From Nocardia aurantiaca (GTDB lineage Bacteria > Actinomycetota > Actinomycetes > Mycobacteriales > Mycobacteriaceae): a stretch of DNA of 64,000 nucleotides. Where the stretch lies: NCBI RefSeq assembly GCF_009708175.1, contig NZ_WMBB01000006.1, forward strand, positions 372,001-436,000, given 5' to 3'. Below are positions 38,162 to 48,476 of this stretch, piece after piece. Made by a program: the position numbers and the translations under genes. The notes below the pieces were generated by a model. That model saw nothing but the letters and a program-made list of their open reading frames with translations. It searched no databases and had not been told where the DNA came from. How positions within the stretch are numbered: position 1 is the stretch's first letter; each line of letters begins with the position of its first letter.

Positions 38162-40435
38162 ATGGTCGCTGAAGTCAAGCTGCGGCATGCCGCGGAGAAC
38201 ACTCCCCGAGCGGCATTGACACGGTTGATAGCGATCATCCTGCTGCGGACGCCATTTCAATCGGCGCAGCAGATCAGCACCCGCCTCGCCACGAACGACA
38301 TCGGCCCGGCCGCCGTGACCCAACTGCTCTACAGCGAGCCACAGGTTTTCGAGATCCTGGGTCCCGAACAGCCGGCGATCTGGGCAGTGCGCGAAGAGGC
38401 GAGCCACTTGGTGGCGTCGTGGGCGGAACCGGAAGCAATGCAATCCGATCCCGCCGAGGACGTGCCTTCTCCGGCTTCCAGCTACGCCGGACCAGCACTG
38501 CGAGCGTGGCAGTCGGAAGCCTTGGACGCGTGGATCGCCCATGACCGGCGTGGCATCGTCGAGGCTGTCACCGGTTCCGGCAAGACAGCGGTCGGGATCC
38601 GGGCTGTCGCCCTGGCCGTGGACGACGGCCGCCGGGCGGTGGTCCTCGTGCCCGGCATCGATCTGCAGACCCAATGGTGGGAGCGCCTTCGTTCCGCCTT
38701 GCCGGGCCACCGGATCGACAGGGTCGGCGGCAACGGCAGCCCGCGTCCGCCCGCTCACTGGGATGTCCTGGTCGCGACCGTCCAGACGGTATCCAGCACG
38801 CCGCTGTCCATCCCGCCGGGCGCTCTCCTGGTCGCTGACGAAGTGCACCGCTATGGTGCGGGCAGCTACGCGAAGGCCCTCGCGGAACAGTACGAGTGGC
38901 GGCTCGGACTCACGGCCACACTCGAACGCAATGACAATGCGGTGGAAGAGATCCTGCGCCCGTACTTCGGCGACTTGGTGCCCGGATGCGATTACGCTCG
39001 CGCCCGCGCCGACGGCATACTCGCCCCGGTACGCCTGGCTCTGGTCGGGGTGCACTTCAATGCCCGTGAACGCGCCAAGTACGACCGTGCCGACGAGGCC
39101 GCGCGAAAAGCCAAATCGGTCTTGGTCGATTTATACGGAGCCCCCGAGGAGTCCTTCGGCGAGTTCATGTCCTTCACCCAGCGATTGGCGAACCAGGAGC
39201 GCGGCGAGGCCGCACGGCAGGCGCAGCGGTTCCTCAAGAACTTCTCCGAGCGCCGGGAGGTCCTCGCGGACTGTGAGGGCAAGCTCGATCTGATCCGCAC
39301 CTTGCCGATCACCGAACTTCGTGCGACACAATCGATCTTCTTCGCCGAGCGGACCTCCACGGCCGGACAGGTCCAGTCGGTGTTAGAGCAGCGCGCGCTG
39401 CCCTGCGGATGCGTGGGGTCGGCACTGCGCCCCGCTGACCGAGAGCGCATCATCGGCGATTTCCGTCGCGGCGACCTGCGTGCGCTCGCCGCGCCTCGCG
39501 TTCTCGACGAAGGTATCGACATACCCGATGCGCAGGTCGGCGTGGTGCTGGCCGCGAGTCGTACCCGCCGCCAGATGATTCAGCGCATGGGGCGGGTCGT
39601 ACGCCCCAAATCCAATAACGGCGCAGCGCTTTTCGTAGTGGCGTATGTATACGGAACACCGGAGGACCCAGCACTCGGAGCGCATGAGACATTCCTCGAG
39701 GAGCTGGAATCCATTGCCGAGGAACGCGTCACGATAGATGGCGCCGCGCTGCCGTCGATCCTGCGGTCGTGGCTGAGCGAAGCCGCGCCCCAAGAGGGCG
39801 CACCGGTCACGCGGCCGCTCACCGTCGACGCCCCGGAGGGACCGAGCCCATCGCAAACCACGGAGATTCCCGCGCCAGGCTCCGGCAGACCCGATGTTTC
39901 CGCCGCCGATCCATCGCAGGATGAGCCCGAGTTGACTCCGGTCGACGCGGACGCGGATGCGGCTGCGACGGAACCCGTTGCGGCACAGTCCGAACAGGTG
40001 GAGGACCAACCTCGAGTGGCCCCCGCTGAAAACGCCCCTGAGAAGCCCGCACAACACTCGATGCCCAGCGATGTCGAAGCCGAGGCTCGACAGTCCGAGC
40101 GAACCTACCGGGAACGAGTGCAAGAGTTGCTCGGTTTCCCGGACATCACTCACCTGTGGGAACCCGCGGCAGCCAAGTACTCCCCGATGACCATTGACGA
40201 ACTCGTCGAATGGCAAGCCGACACCCTCTATTACCTGTCGCGTCCATGGGACGGTGACACCGCGACATGGCGGCGGGTCATGCGGGCCATCCTCGACTGG
40301 GCCGCGTCACCGTCCGACCCGATCGATACCTTTCTCGATATCGCCCGGACCGTGAGTGAGGTCGGACCGAACCGGACCGAGTTGCTGCGATTCGCGGCCA
40401 CGATGCGCGGGCGCGAGCTAGCCGAACTGCTCTAA
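38162..40435 (+). CDS. SF2 DEAD/DEAH helicase, restriction-like
   Basis: A 757-residue superfamily 2 helicase. A short winged-helix-like N-terminus (to about 75) precedes Walker A GSGKTAVG (about 137), DEVHRYG (about 226), LTATLER (about 253), DEGIDIPDA and the arginine finger motif QRMGRVVRP (about 474). This layout is that of the ResIII-type helicases found in type III restriction and many defence systems. A low-complexity acidic linker (about 550-650) leads to a C-terminal domain of about 100 residues that I do not recognise. No nuclease motif is evident, so a partner would have to cut. ATG 38162 follows GAAGGTGG; an ATG 11 codons upstream has no good ribosome site. Confidence 0.88.
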   Translation: MVAEVKLRHAAENTPRAALTRLIAIILLRTPFQSAQQISTRLATNDIGPAAVTQLLYSEPQVFEILGPEQPAIWAVREEASHLVASWAEPEAMQSDPAEDVPSPASSYAGPALRAWQSEALDAWIAHDRRGIVEAVTGSGKTAVGIRAVALAVDDGRRAVVLVPGIDLQTQWWERLRSALPGHRIDRVGGNGSPRPPAHWDVLVATVQTVSSTPLSIPPGALLVADEVHRYGAGSYAKALAEQYEWRLGLTATLERNDNAVEEILRPYFGDLVPGCDYARARADGILAPVRLALVGVHFNARERAKYDRADEAARKAKSVLVDLYGAPEESFGEFMSFTQRLANQERGEAARQAQRFLKNFSERREVLADCEGKLDLIRTLPITELRATQSIFFAERTSTAGQVQSVLEQRALPCGCVGSALRPADRERIIGDFRRGDLRALAAPRVLDEGIDIPDAQVGVVLAASRTRRQMIQRMGRVVRPKSNNGAALFVVAYVYGTPEDPALGAHETFLEELESIAEERVTIDGAALPSILRSWLSEAAPQEGAPVTRPLTVDAPEGPSPSQTTEIPAPGSGRPDVSAADPSQDEPELTPVDADADAAATEPVAAQSEQVEDQPRVAPAENAPEKPAQHSMPSDVEAEARQSERTYRERVQELLGFPDITHLWEPAAAKYSPMTIDELVEWQADTLYYLSRPWDGDTATWRRVMRAILDWAASPSDPIDTFLDIARTVSEVGPNRTELLRFAATMRGRELAELL

Positions 40436-40443
40436 GGCCTCTG

Positions 40444-40465
40444 CTCAACAAGCTTCCTTGTAGAG
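40444..40465. terminator. Hairpin between convergent helicase genes
   Basis: CTC-A-ACAAG, loop CTTC, CTTGT-A-GAG forms a 9-step stem with one A/A mismatch just after the stop of the SF2 helicase. There is no T run, as is usual in actinobacteria. It could end the plus-strand transcript. Confidence 0.4.
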
Positions 40466-40736
40466 AGCCATCAGCAGTCCATTTGCGCCGACCCAACCGA
40501 CGAGGCGGCCAAAACCTGCAACCCGGACTCAAAGACCGGGTGGACCCGCTATCGGGGCCCAGTCACTGGGCGCCGGCGCACCAGTTCGATCCGGGCATGC
40601 CGCGATTTCTGGAGAAGCTACGGGTTCAGAGATAGGTGTGGAGAGCGCATACCCGATCTCACGGATCGCTTCGACTGCTCGGCGAGCGCTCCCGGATCAT
40701 GCGCCTATGGGCCATTGCACTGACCGCCGATCAGCG
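40466..40736. other. Convergent intergenic region, no gene seen
   Basis: This region lies between two convergent genes. Short open frames here have no family signal. I see no repeat, RNA gene or second clear hairpin. Confidence 0.5.
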
Positions 40737-43700
40737 TCACCTCGCGTTGCCCAGCGCCTGCGCCAGCGGCAGAACCAGGGCAAGAGCCGCAATGGTGTTG
40801 TCGGTCAGGCGAGTCTGGCCGACCGCGTTGATCACCGCGCGGAAGAGCGCGCCGCGGTCCGCCCATCCATGTCGCTCGGCCTGATCGGCCATCATCTCCG
40901 CGAGCTCGAGCGGCGGCATCTGCTCGACCTTGCGGGGGCCGAGCCCACGCCAGCGGGATGCGGGCTGGTCGGGCAATCGGTAGGTCAGCAACGCGGGGTC
41001 GTCGATGTCAAGTGCGTTGTCCACCAACAGTTTTCCTCGGGCGACGGCCGCCCGAAGTGCGATATCGAGTTTCTTACGGACCTGGTCACGCTCCCGCGTC
41101 CGGGCAGCGGTTACGTAGGCGGCCCTCAACCGCGCTGCGGTCAGCGGACCCTCGACGGCGACGATACGGAGGAAGTCGCCGACGATCGTGGCGTGGTCGG
41201 CGCTGGTCGGGCTTTCCAAATGCTCAGTGAACGCGACATAAGACTCGATGACGCGACGCCCCGCACCGCTCACCCGCGGTCCATCACCGTCCGCACGCTC
41301 ACCTACGTCGGTCACCGGGGCGGCGTGATTGTTCGGTTCGGGCACGGCTGGGCCGTTGTCGGCCGCGCCAGCAGCGATCCCTGACGGGGTCAGCGATTCC
41401 ACTGGAGTGAGGTCTATCAACTCGTCATCGACCGGCTCCGGAAACTCGGCTGGTTGCAAGTTTTCTTCCAGCACAGACTGATTCCCACCTGCGCGGTCGG
41501 GTGCAGCCAGACTGGACAGGTCGCCATATCCAGCAGGCGCCTCGCGATCAGGGTCGATCGTTGTCACCTCAGGGGCCGTCGGTCGGACCGGTTCTCCCGC
41601 ATCGTCCTCACGAGTGCTCAGTCGCGAACCGTCGTCCTCCTCAGCCTCCAAGCCTGAGATCTGCGAAACGCGGTGCAGCAGTAATAGATCAGCCGGATCG
41701 ACCGGTTGCGGTACGGAGTCGGACAGCAAGTTGGCAAGGCGACGCTGCTCTTCCTCGGCGATCGGGTAGATGCCGTGCGATTCCAGCTTGCGCCACAGCT
41801 CGTCCAGGCAGGCGTCCGGATCGACAATAAAGTCCGCCAATCGGATTCGATGGAAGGGCCAGCCGCAGCGCTCCAGGTCACGCTGCCGGGCAAGGTCCTC
41901 ACGGTACAGATCGGGGCCGTTCCAGCGATCGCCGTCGCAGTGCACGGCGAGCTGCCCGCCACCACCGGTGACGACCATATCGATGTCGTACCCGGTTTCG
42001 GTGTGGTGCGGGGTGACGCGGTACCCGCGGTCGACAATGCGGTTGCACACCTGCTGCTCGAACAGCGAGTCGAACGGCTCGACCGGATAGTCGTCCGGAA
42101 ACCGTTGCGGCGGTTCGTCATCGACGTGACAGCGCTGCTCGATTCCGAGGCAGTATTCGAGCAGCCGCAGCCGCATGTCGGCACTGTTGGTGAGGTGCTC
42201 GAGGGTCACCGAATGGAACAGCCACAACTGATCCCGCGCCCGCGACACCGCGACGTTGTACCGCTGGACGATGCCGTCGGTGGTCTGGGCGGTTATCCGC
42301 CGATCCGGGCCGGGCGCGGCGACCAGTGACAGGAAGATCACATCGCGTTCCGCGCCTTGGAAGTCGGCCGCGTCACCGCAGTGGAGCTCTCGGCGCTGCA
42401 TCTCCTCCGGACCGATGCGCGCCACGAGCTTCTGTGCGATGTGCTTGGCCTGTGCGGGTCCGAGCAACGAGATGACGCCGAACGTTTTTCCGTCGTAGCG
42501 AGAATCCTCGAGGCAATGCTCGATCTGTTCGACGATCCGGTCGGCCTCGGCGGGATTGACCCGGCTGGATACCTCGTGGCCGTCGGTGACGTGGACGGTG
42601 CGGATCGGGTCCAGCCGATCGCTGCCGTAGCGGCGCACGGGTATCAACCGAACGCCCTCCGGCTCATAGGCGATCTTGTTCGAGAACCCGATGATCTCGG
42701 GCACGCACCGGCGATGCTCGATCAGCGTGAGCTTCTTCGGGTAGCGCATGACAGCGTCGTCGAAGAGGCTGCGCTTGGGATTGCGCCACGAGGACAGGTA
42801 GCGGTCGTCGTAGAGATATTGGTTGGCAAGCCGTTCCAGCTCGGACTCGTCGGTGCCGACAGCCGACGGGGACACCTGCTTGTCATCGCCGATCACCACG
42901 ATGCGCGGGGCGAGGTACTGCAGGAACACCGCCTCGACCCCCGCCTGCGAGGCCTCGTCGACAACCACCACGTCGAACATGTCGGCGGTGATCGAGAACT
43001 GTTCGACCACACGGTAGATCGGCATGATCCACACCGGCACCGCCGATCGGCAATTGCCGAGTGCCTGCTGAATCTCGGCCCGCTTGCGATCGGCGTACTG
43101 TCCCGTGCCTCGGCCCAGGCTCTTGACCAGCTGCGCGTAGTGCTGAAGATCCGCACGAGCCCGGTTGGTGAGCCGGCCGACAGCCAGATCCCATGCCGTG
43201 GTAGCCGCTCGCGCGGCTGCCTGGCCACGGAGTTCCTCCTCGACATCGTCGAGGCGGCGGCACAATTCGTTGACCCCGCCGACATTGTGAGCGACCAACC
43301 AGCTGCCGATCACGGCCCAGCGCCAGGCCTCGGCGAAGTGCTCGAGCCGCCCATCCCACTCCGGATTCGCCGGGTCGGCGGCGACCGCCGCCCGCAGCAA
43401 CGGCAGCGTCTCGAGGTCCGACTCGATCTCCCGCCGCCGAGCGAGGCTGCGGCGCAGCTGATTCAGCTCGGCCAAGCGGTCGTGGGCCCCCCGGTAGGCG
43501 GTTGTGTCCCGGTCTCGAGCTGCGTCGGCAAGCCGGTGCACGTTGTCGGTGGCACGGGGGTCATCCGCCAGCACGCTCAGCCGCCGCGTCAGTTCCGCGA
43601 GGGGTTCCGCGGCACGGTCGAGCGCTTCCCGCGCTTCCACCGCGTCGAAAGCCTCACGCGCGCTTCGCACCCCGATCAGATCGGCCCAATCGGGTACCGG

Positions 43701-46169
43701 CAGACCGAGTTGACGCAGGTACATCGCGGCGTACACGAGACGGTTGGCGTAGTCGAGCACCTGCTGGAGGACCGCGTACGCGGTGCGATGCCGGGCAATG
43801 TGGTCGCGCAGCAGACCTGGAGCGGGAGGCTGGCCGGTGGCCGACCACAACAAATCGAGCTGGCCGGTAATGCGTTGGCCGTGCTGAGCATTGAGGAAGT
43901 GGTTGAGCTGTTCGGCCGTCGTCGGGATTCGCCCGTCGATCCGAACGTGGTCGAACAGCGGTTCGGAAAGCTTCACCACTCGGGGCGCGGTGAGCCCGGT
44001 CTTGGGCCGGCCGTCGGGGTGGATTTTCAAGGCACCGTGGGTTTCGATGTGCGACTTGAGATTCTCGGCGAGGCCGAGCAAAGACGCGGGATCGTCGACC
44101 GTTACCTCAACGGTGGTGTACCCGAGTGCCGACACCACCGCATCCCCGTGTGTGAGCAGTTCGCCGATGGCGGCGGCCCGGGAGCGCCATTCGAAGTCCC
44201 GTCCACCGTGGATATCGGCCATGGCGGCCTGGACCCAGGGTTCGGACCGATGGCTCAGTTGCCGGCCCCGATCGATGATGTCGTCGAAGAGCGCCCGCGC
44301 CTGGTGACGCTCATCGCCGGCCAGCTGGGCGATACGCGCGGCCGCGGGATCGCCGTCATACTGCACGTAGCCGCGGAGATGGTCCGCCGCCAGCTGTTCG
44401 GTGGTGCACCACTGGCCGAACAGCTCGGCGGGCGGCAGCGAGGTCGCGGCGACGAGCTCGGGCGCCTGCACCTCGGGATCGTCGAGATTGCTGTCCAGCA
44501 ACAACTTTCGCCATTCGTGGAGCAGTTCCCCGGCGATCGGGCAGTCCTGCCCGGTCTCGACGGTCGCCACGTCGGTGATCCAGTCGAAATCGGATCGCGC
44601 CGCTCGCCAGCGGAGCGCGATATCGGCGATGGTTCCGGTGTAGCCACCGACCGAGTGCACGGTGACGTCGCGTTCTCGCAGCGCCAGTAGTTCGTGCTGA
44701 ATGGCCGCCCGCTTTCGCCGGAGCTCCGCGATCGCCTGTTCGGTGGCCGCTACCGCGACTACGCCGGCCGCCGGATCGTGGTCGGCCGCGGCCTGGGAGA
44801 TCCGATTGACCGAGGACTTGAGATCCTCGAGCTCCTGCCGCGAATCACCGACCACCGCGACGCAGAGCGGTTTGATCGTCTCGGGCAGCTTGGCGCGCAC
44901 CTCGTGCAGGGCGCGATCGGTATGCGCGGTAATCAGAACCCGTTTTCCCTGTGCCAGCAGGTGGGTGATCAGGGCCGCGGCGGTGTGCGTCTTGCCGGTG
45001 CCCGGCGGGCCCTGCACCAGCGTGTGCGCGTGGTTGTCGACGTGCTCGAGAATCTTCAGCTGAACATCGTTGAGCTGCAAGGGCAGAAATTGATCGGCGC
45101 CGTCTCGGACGATGGCGCCCTCACTCTCGGACGGAGTCGGCACCGGCTCGTGATCCGGGTCGATCAGATTGCGGATGCCGGAGGGAAGCTCACCGGTGCC
45201 GCGAATGGTCTCGGCGATCGTGCGCAGCGCTGTCACCATGCCGCGGTTGCCTCGCTTGCGGAGAATCACCGCCGGCGCATAGCTGGCCGTGGGGTGCACC
45301 GCGGCAGCTCCCGGTCGCATGTCGTCGACGTACACCGCGTCCGGGTTGATGCAGTTGATGAACATGCGCACCAGCGCCCCGAGGTTCTCCCGGTCGAAGG
45401 GATCGATGTCACCGTCGCGCGCCTCGTTCTCGGCGCGCTGCAGGTCGCTGGCCGCCGCCATGTGGGACGGGTCGAGGATCTCCTGCAGTTCGGCCGTGTA
45501 GCCGGTGACGCTCGGGTCGATGGATACCGATATGGCTCCGTAATCGGAGTCGAAGCCGAGCACCACCGGCATGGTGAGCACATGGCGGCGCACGCTGCCG
45601 ACCTTGTCGTTCCTCCAGACCAGAAATCCCAGGGCGAGTACGGCTTCGAGGGTTTCGGTGGCACCGTCGTAGCGCGTGTACATCTCGTACATGGTCTGGT
45701 AGAGATGCCGCACGGCTTGTTTGGGCCGCGCCTCCTCCGCCCATTCCCGCCAGCGCGGCAGCCATTCCGCGAAAGCGCCGCGAATCTCGGAATGCTCATC
45801 GAGCAGAAGCGGCGTTCCCGATATGTCATTTCGGGTGACACGCAAGATCGGCTCGGGCTGCGGTTTGTCCCAGCCGTTCTCGAGCCAGCGGCGCAGTTCC
45901 GAGTCCGGCTCCGGCGGGGAACCGATCGTCACCTTCTGCACCATCAGGAACGGCTTCCCCGGATCCGCCTGCTGGTAGGTGATGGCCGGGTGTTCTGGCA
46001 GGTCGGCGATCCAGAGCACCTCGCCGTCGCGCTGGTACGTGGCGATGTCCTGGATGCGAGACATGCGCAGCGTCTGGGCCTTTGCCAGGTATTCGAACAA
46101 TCGCGCACCGCGGTCGGCGATATCGTTCATGACGGGCGTCCCACTCATCTTCGACACCCACTCCTTCAT
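40737..46169 (-). CDS. Giant SF1 (UPF1/Dna2-like) helicase with C-terminal PD-(D/E)XK-like nuclease
   Basis: A 1810-residue protein. Residues 1-360 are an N-terminal domain of unknown fold. The split helicase follows: Walker A GPPGTGKTHTAA (about 390), a long helical insertion (about 440-1040), Walker B VVVDEASQAG (about 1073), IGDDKQVSPS, EHRRC, and RYNVAVSRARDQL. After it comes a Vsr/DUF559-like nuclease with FEQQV, a catalytic-type GYDIDMVV and AVHCDGDRW (about 1380-1430). The C-terminus, after an acidic linker, resembles the DUF3320-type tail of such helicases. ATG 46169 follows GGGGA; a GTG 8 codons earlier is possible. It is the last gene of the methylase/kinase operon and probably the effector that unwinds and cuts DNA. 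Confidence 0.86.
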   Translation of the reverse strand: MKEWVSKMSGTPVMNDIADRGARLFEYLAKAQTLRMSRIQDIATYQRDGEVLWIADLPEHPAITYQQADPGKPFLMVQKVTIGSPPEPDSELRRWLENGWDKPQPEPILRVTRNDISGTPLLLDEHSEIRGAFAEWLPRWREWAEEARPKQAVRHLYQTMYEMYTRYDGATETLEAVLALGFLVWRNDKVGSVRRHVLTMPVVLGFDSDYGAISVSIDPSVTGYTAELQEILDPSHMAAASDLQRAENEARDGDIDPFDRENLGALVRMFINCINPDAVYVDDMRPGAAAVHPTASYAPAVILRKRGNRGMVTALRTIAETIRGTGELPSGIRNLIDPDHEPVPTPSESEGAIVRDGADQFLPLQLNDVQLKILEHVDNHAHTLVQGPPGTGKTHTAAALITHLLAQGKRVLITAHTDRALHEVRAKLPETIKPLCVAVVGDSRQELEDLKSSVNRISQAAADHDPAAGVVAVAATEQAIAELRRKRAAIQHELLALRERDVTVHSVGGYTGTIADIALRWRAARSDFDWITDVATVETGQDCPIAGELLHEWRKLLLDSNLDDPEVQAPELVAATSLPPAELFGQWCTTEQLAADHLRGYVQYDGDPAAARIAQLAGDERHQARALFDDIIDRGRQLSHRSEPWVQAAMADIHGGRDFEWRSRAAAIGELLTHGDAVVSALGYTTVEVTVDDPASLLGLAENLKSHIETHGALKIHPDGRPKTGLTAPRVVKLSEPLFDHVRIDGRIPTTAEQLNHFLNAQHGQRITGQLDLLWSATGQPPAPGLLRDHIARHRTAYAVLQQVLDYANRLVYAAMYLRQLGLPVPDWADLIGVRSAREAFDAVEAREALDRAAEPLAELTRRLSVLADDPRATDNVHRLADAARDRDTTAYRGAHDRLAELNQLRRSLARRREIESDLETLPLLRAAVAADPANPEWDGRLEHFAEAWRWAVIGSWLVAHNVGGVNELCRRLDDVEEELRGQAAARAATTAWDLAVGRLTNRARADLQHYAQLVKSLGRGTGQYADRKRAEIQQALGNCRSAVPVWIMPIYRVVEQFSITADMFDVVVVDEASQAGVEAVFLQYLAPRIVVIGDDKQVSPSAVGTDESELERLANQYLYDDRYLSSWRNPKRSLFDDAVMRYPKKLTLIEHRRCVPEIIGFSNKIAYEPEGVRLIPVRRYGSDRLDPIRTVHVTDGHEVSSRVNPAEADRIVEQIEHCLEDSRYDGKTFGVISLLGPAQAKHIAQKLVARIGPEEMQRRELHCGDAADFQGAERDVIFLSLVAAPGPDRRITAQTTDGIVQRYNVAVSRARDQLWLFHSVTLEHLTNSADMRLRLLEYCLGIEQRCHVDDEPPQRFPDDYPVEPFDSLFEQQVCNRIVDRGYRVTPHHTETGYDIDMVVTGGGGQLAVHCDGDRWNGPDLYREDLARQRDLERCGWPFHRIRLADFIVDPDACLDELWRKLESHGIYPIAEEEQRRLANLLSDSVPQPVDPADLLLLHRVSQISGLEAEEDDGSRLSTREDDAGEPVRPTAPEVTTIDPDREAPAGYGDLSSLAAPDRAGGNQSVLEENLQPAEFPEPVDDELIDLTPVESLTPSGIAAGAADNGPAVPEPNNHAAPVTDVGERADGDGPRVSGAGRRVIESYVAFTEHLESPTSADHATIVGDFLRIVAVEGPLTAARLRAAYVTAARTRERDQVRKKLDIALRAAVARGKLLVDNALDIDDPALLTYRLPDQPASRWRGLGPRKVEQMPPLELAEMMADQAERHGWADRGALFRAVINAVGQTRLTDNTIAALALVLPLAQALGNAR

Positions 46170-46254
46170 CGTGTTCCCCGGGGCTGCGACCACGGGAGGT
46201 CATCGGCGGCCGTCATGCATTCGCTCGACTGGTCCGCGTGGTCTGAAATCCGCG

Positions 46255-47697
<1,443 letters not shown>

Positions 47698-47738
47698 CGC
47701 GATTACCTCCGTGAGTCCAGAAAACGCGACACGCAAAC

Positions 47739-48380
47739 CTACTGATCGTCCGTGGTGGGACGGAGCTGTCCCTGTGCCAGCCCGCCGAATCCGGTCCGCA
47801 CCAGACGCTCGATGTCGGCCCGCTGCCGCTGGTAGGCGGTTTCCAGTGCGGTCAGCCGCGCGAAGGCGGCACCGTAGCGGCGTTGCTCCGCGAGCTGGAT
47901 GCGTGGCACCGCAACCTCGTACAGATCGAGGGGACGGCCATCCGAAGCGTTGATCGCCGCCCGCAGTATCCCGGCGAGAAAATACGGATCGACCGCATTG
48001 ACGTCGGCTCGAACCAGTCGAATACCGGGGCCCAGCAGAACTCCCTCGTCCTCGCAGACCCGGACGGCGGCCTCCGTGCTGACGGCCACGGCGACATCGC
48101 CTGTGCGAATGGTGACCGCGCCCGGCTCAGCGGCATTCCCCCAGCGGGAGGCGGCCCGGCCCAGACGGACATCCTTGGCTGACAGCATCGGCGTCTCACC
48201 GCCTTCGACCCCGACCGTCGGCGGGACTTCATACACGGTGAGCGCGCCCGCTTCGACCAGGTCCTCGAGCGGAATCACCGTGTGCGGACCGGAATAGGAT
48301 TCCAACGCCGGAGGCTCGCAGACCGGTTGAGCGAGCAGTTCCGAACGCAGTGTGGCGTAGTCAGCAACATCCTGCGTCAC
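47739..48380 (-). CDS. Half-length type I specificity (HsdS-like) protein
   Basis: A 213-residue protein with one target-recognition-like domain. The core VDPYFLAGILRAA and the downstream PRIQLAEQRRYGAAFARL, followed by a helix ending the protein, match the HsdS pattern of one TRD plus one spacer helix. A normal HsdS has two such units. The C-terminal part of the adjacent methylase carries a similar unit (LDPWFLAGFLTGA, AEQQRYGEMF), so the two may pair to give a two-part recognition site. The start is GTG 48380 after a GGGGGAGGG site. It follows the methylase with a gap of about 96 bases. Confidence 0.75.
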   Translation of the reverse strand: MTQDVADYATLRSELLAQPVCEPPALESYSGPHTVIPLEDLVEAGALTVYEVPPTVGVEGGETPMLSAKDVRLGRAASRWGNAAEPGAVTIRTGDVAVAVSTEAAVRVCEDEGVLLGPGIRLVRADVNAVDPYFLAGILRAAINASDGRPLDLYEVAVPRIQLAEQRRYGAAFARLTALETAYQRQRADIERLVRTGFGGLAQGQLRPTTDDQ

Positions 48381-48476
48381 GACGGATTCCCTCCCCCAAC
48401 CTGCGTCGACGGTCCAACGGACAGCAACGCTAGCAGCGCTCTGGCAAAACAGCGCGGTAAACCTGGTGGGTGGCAC

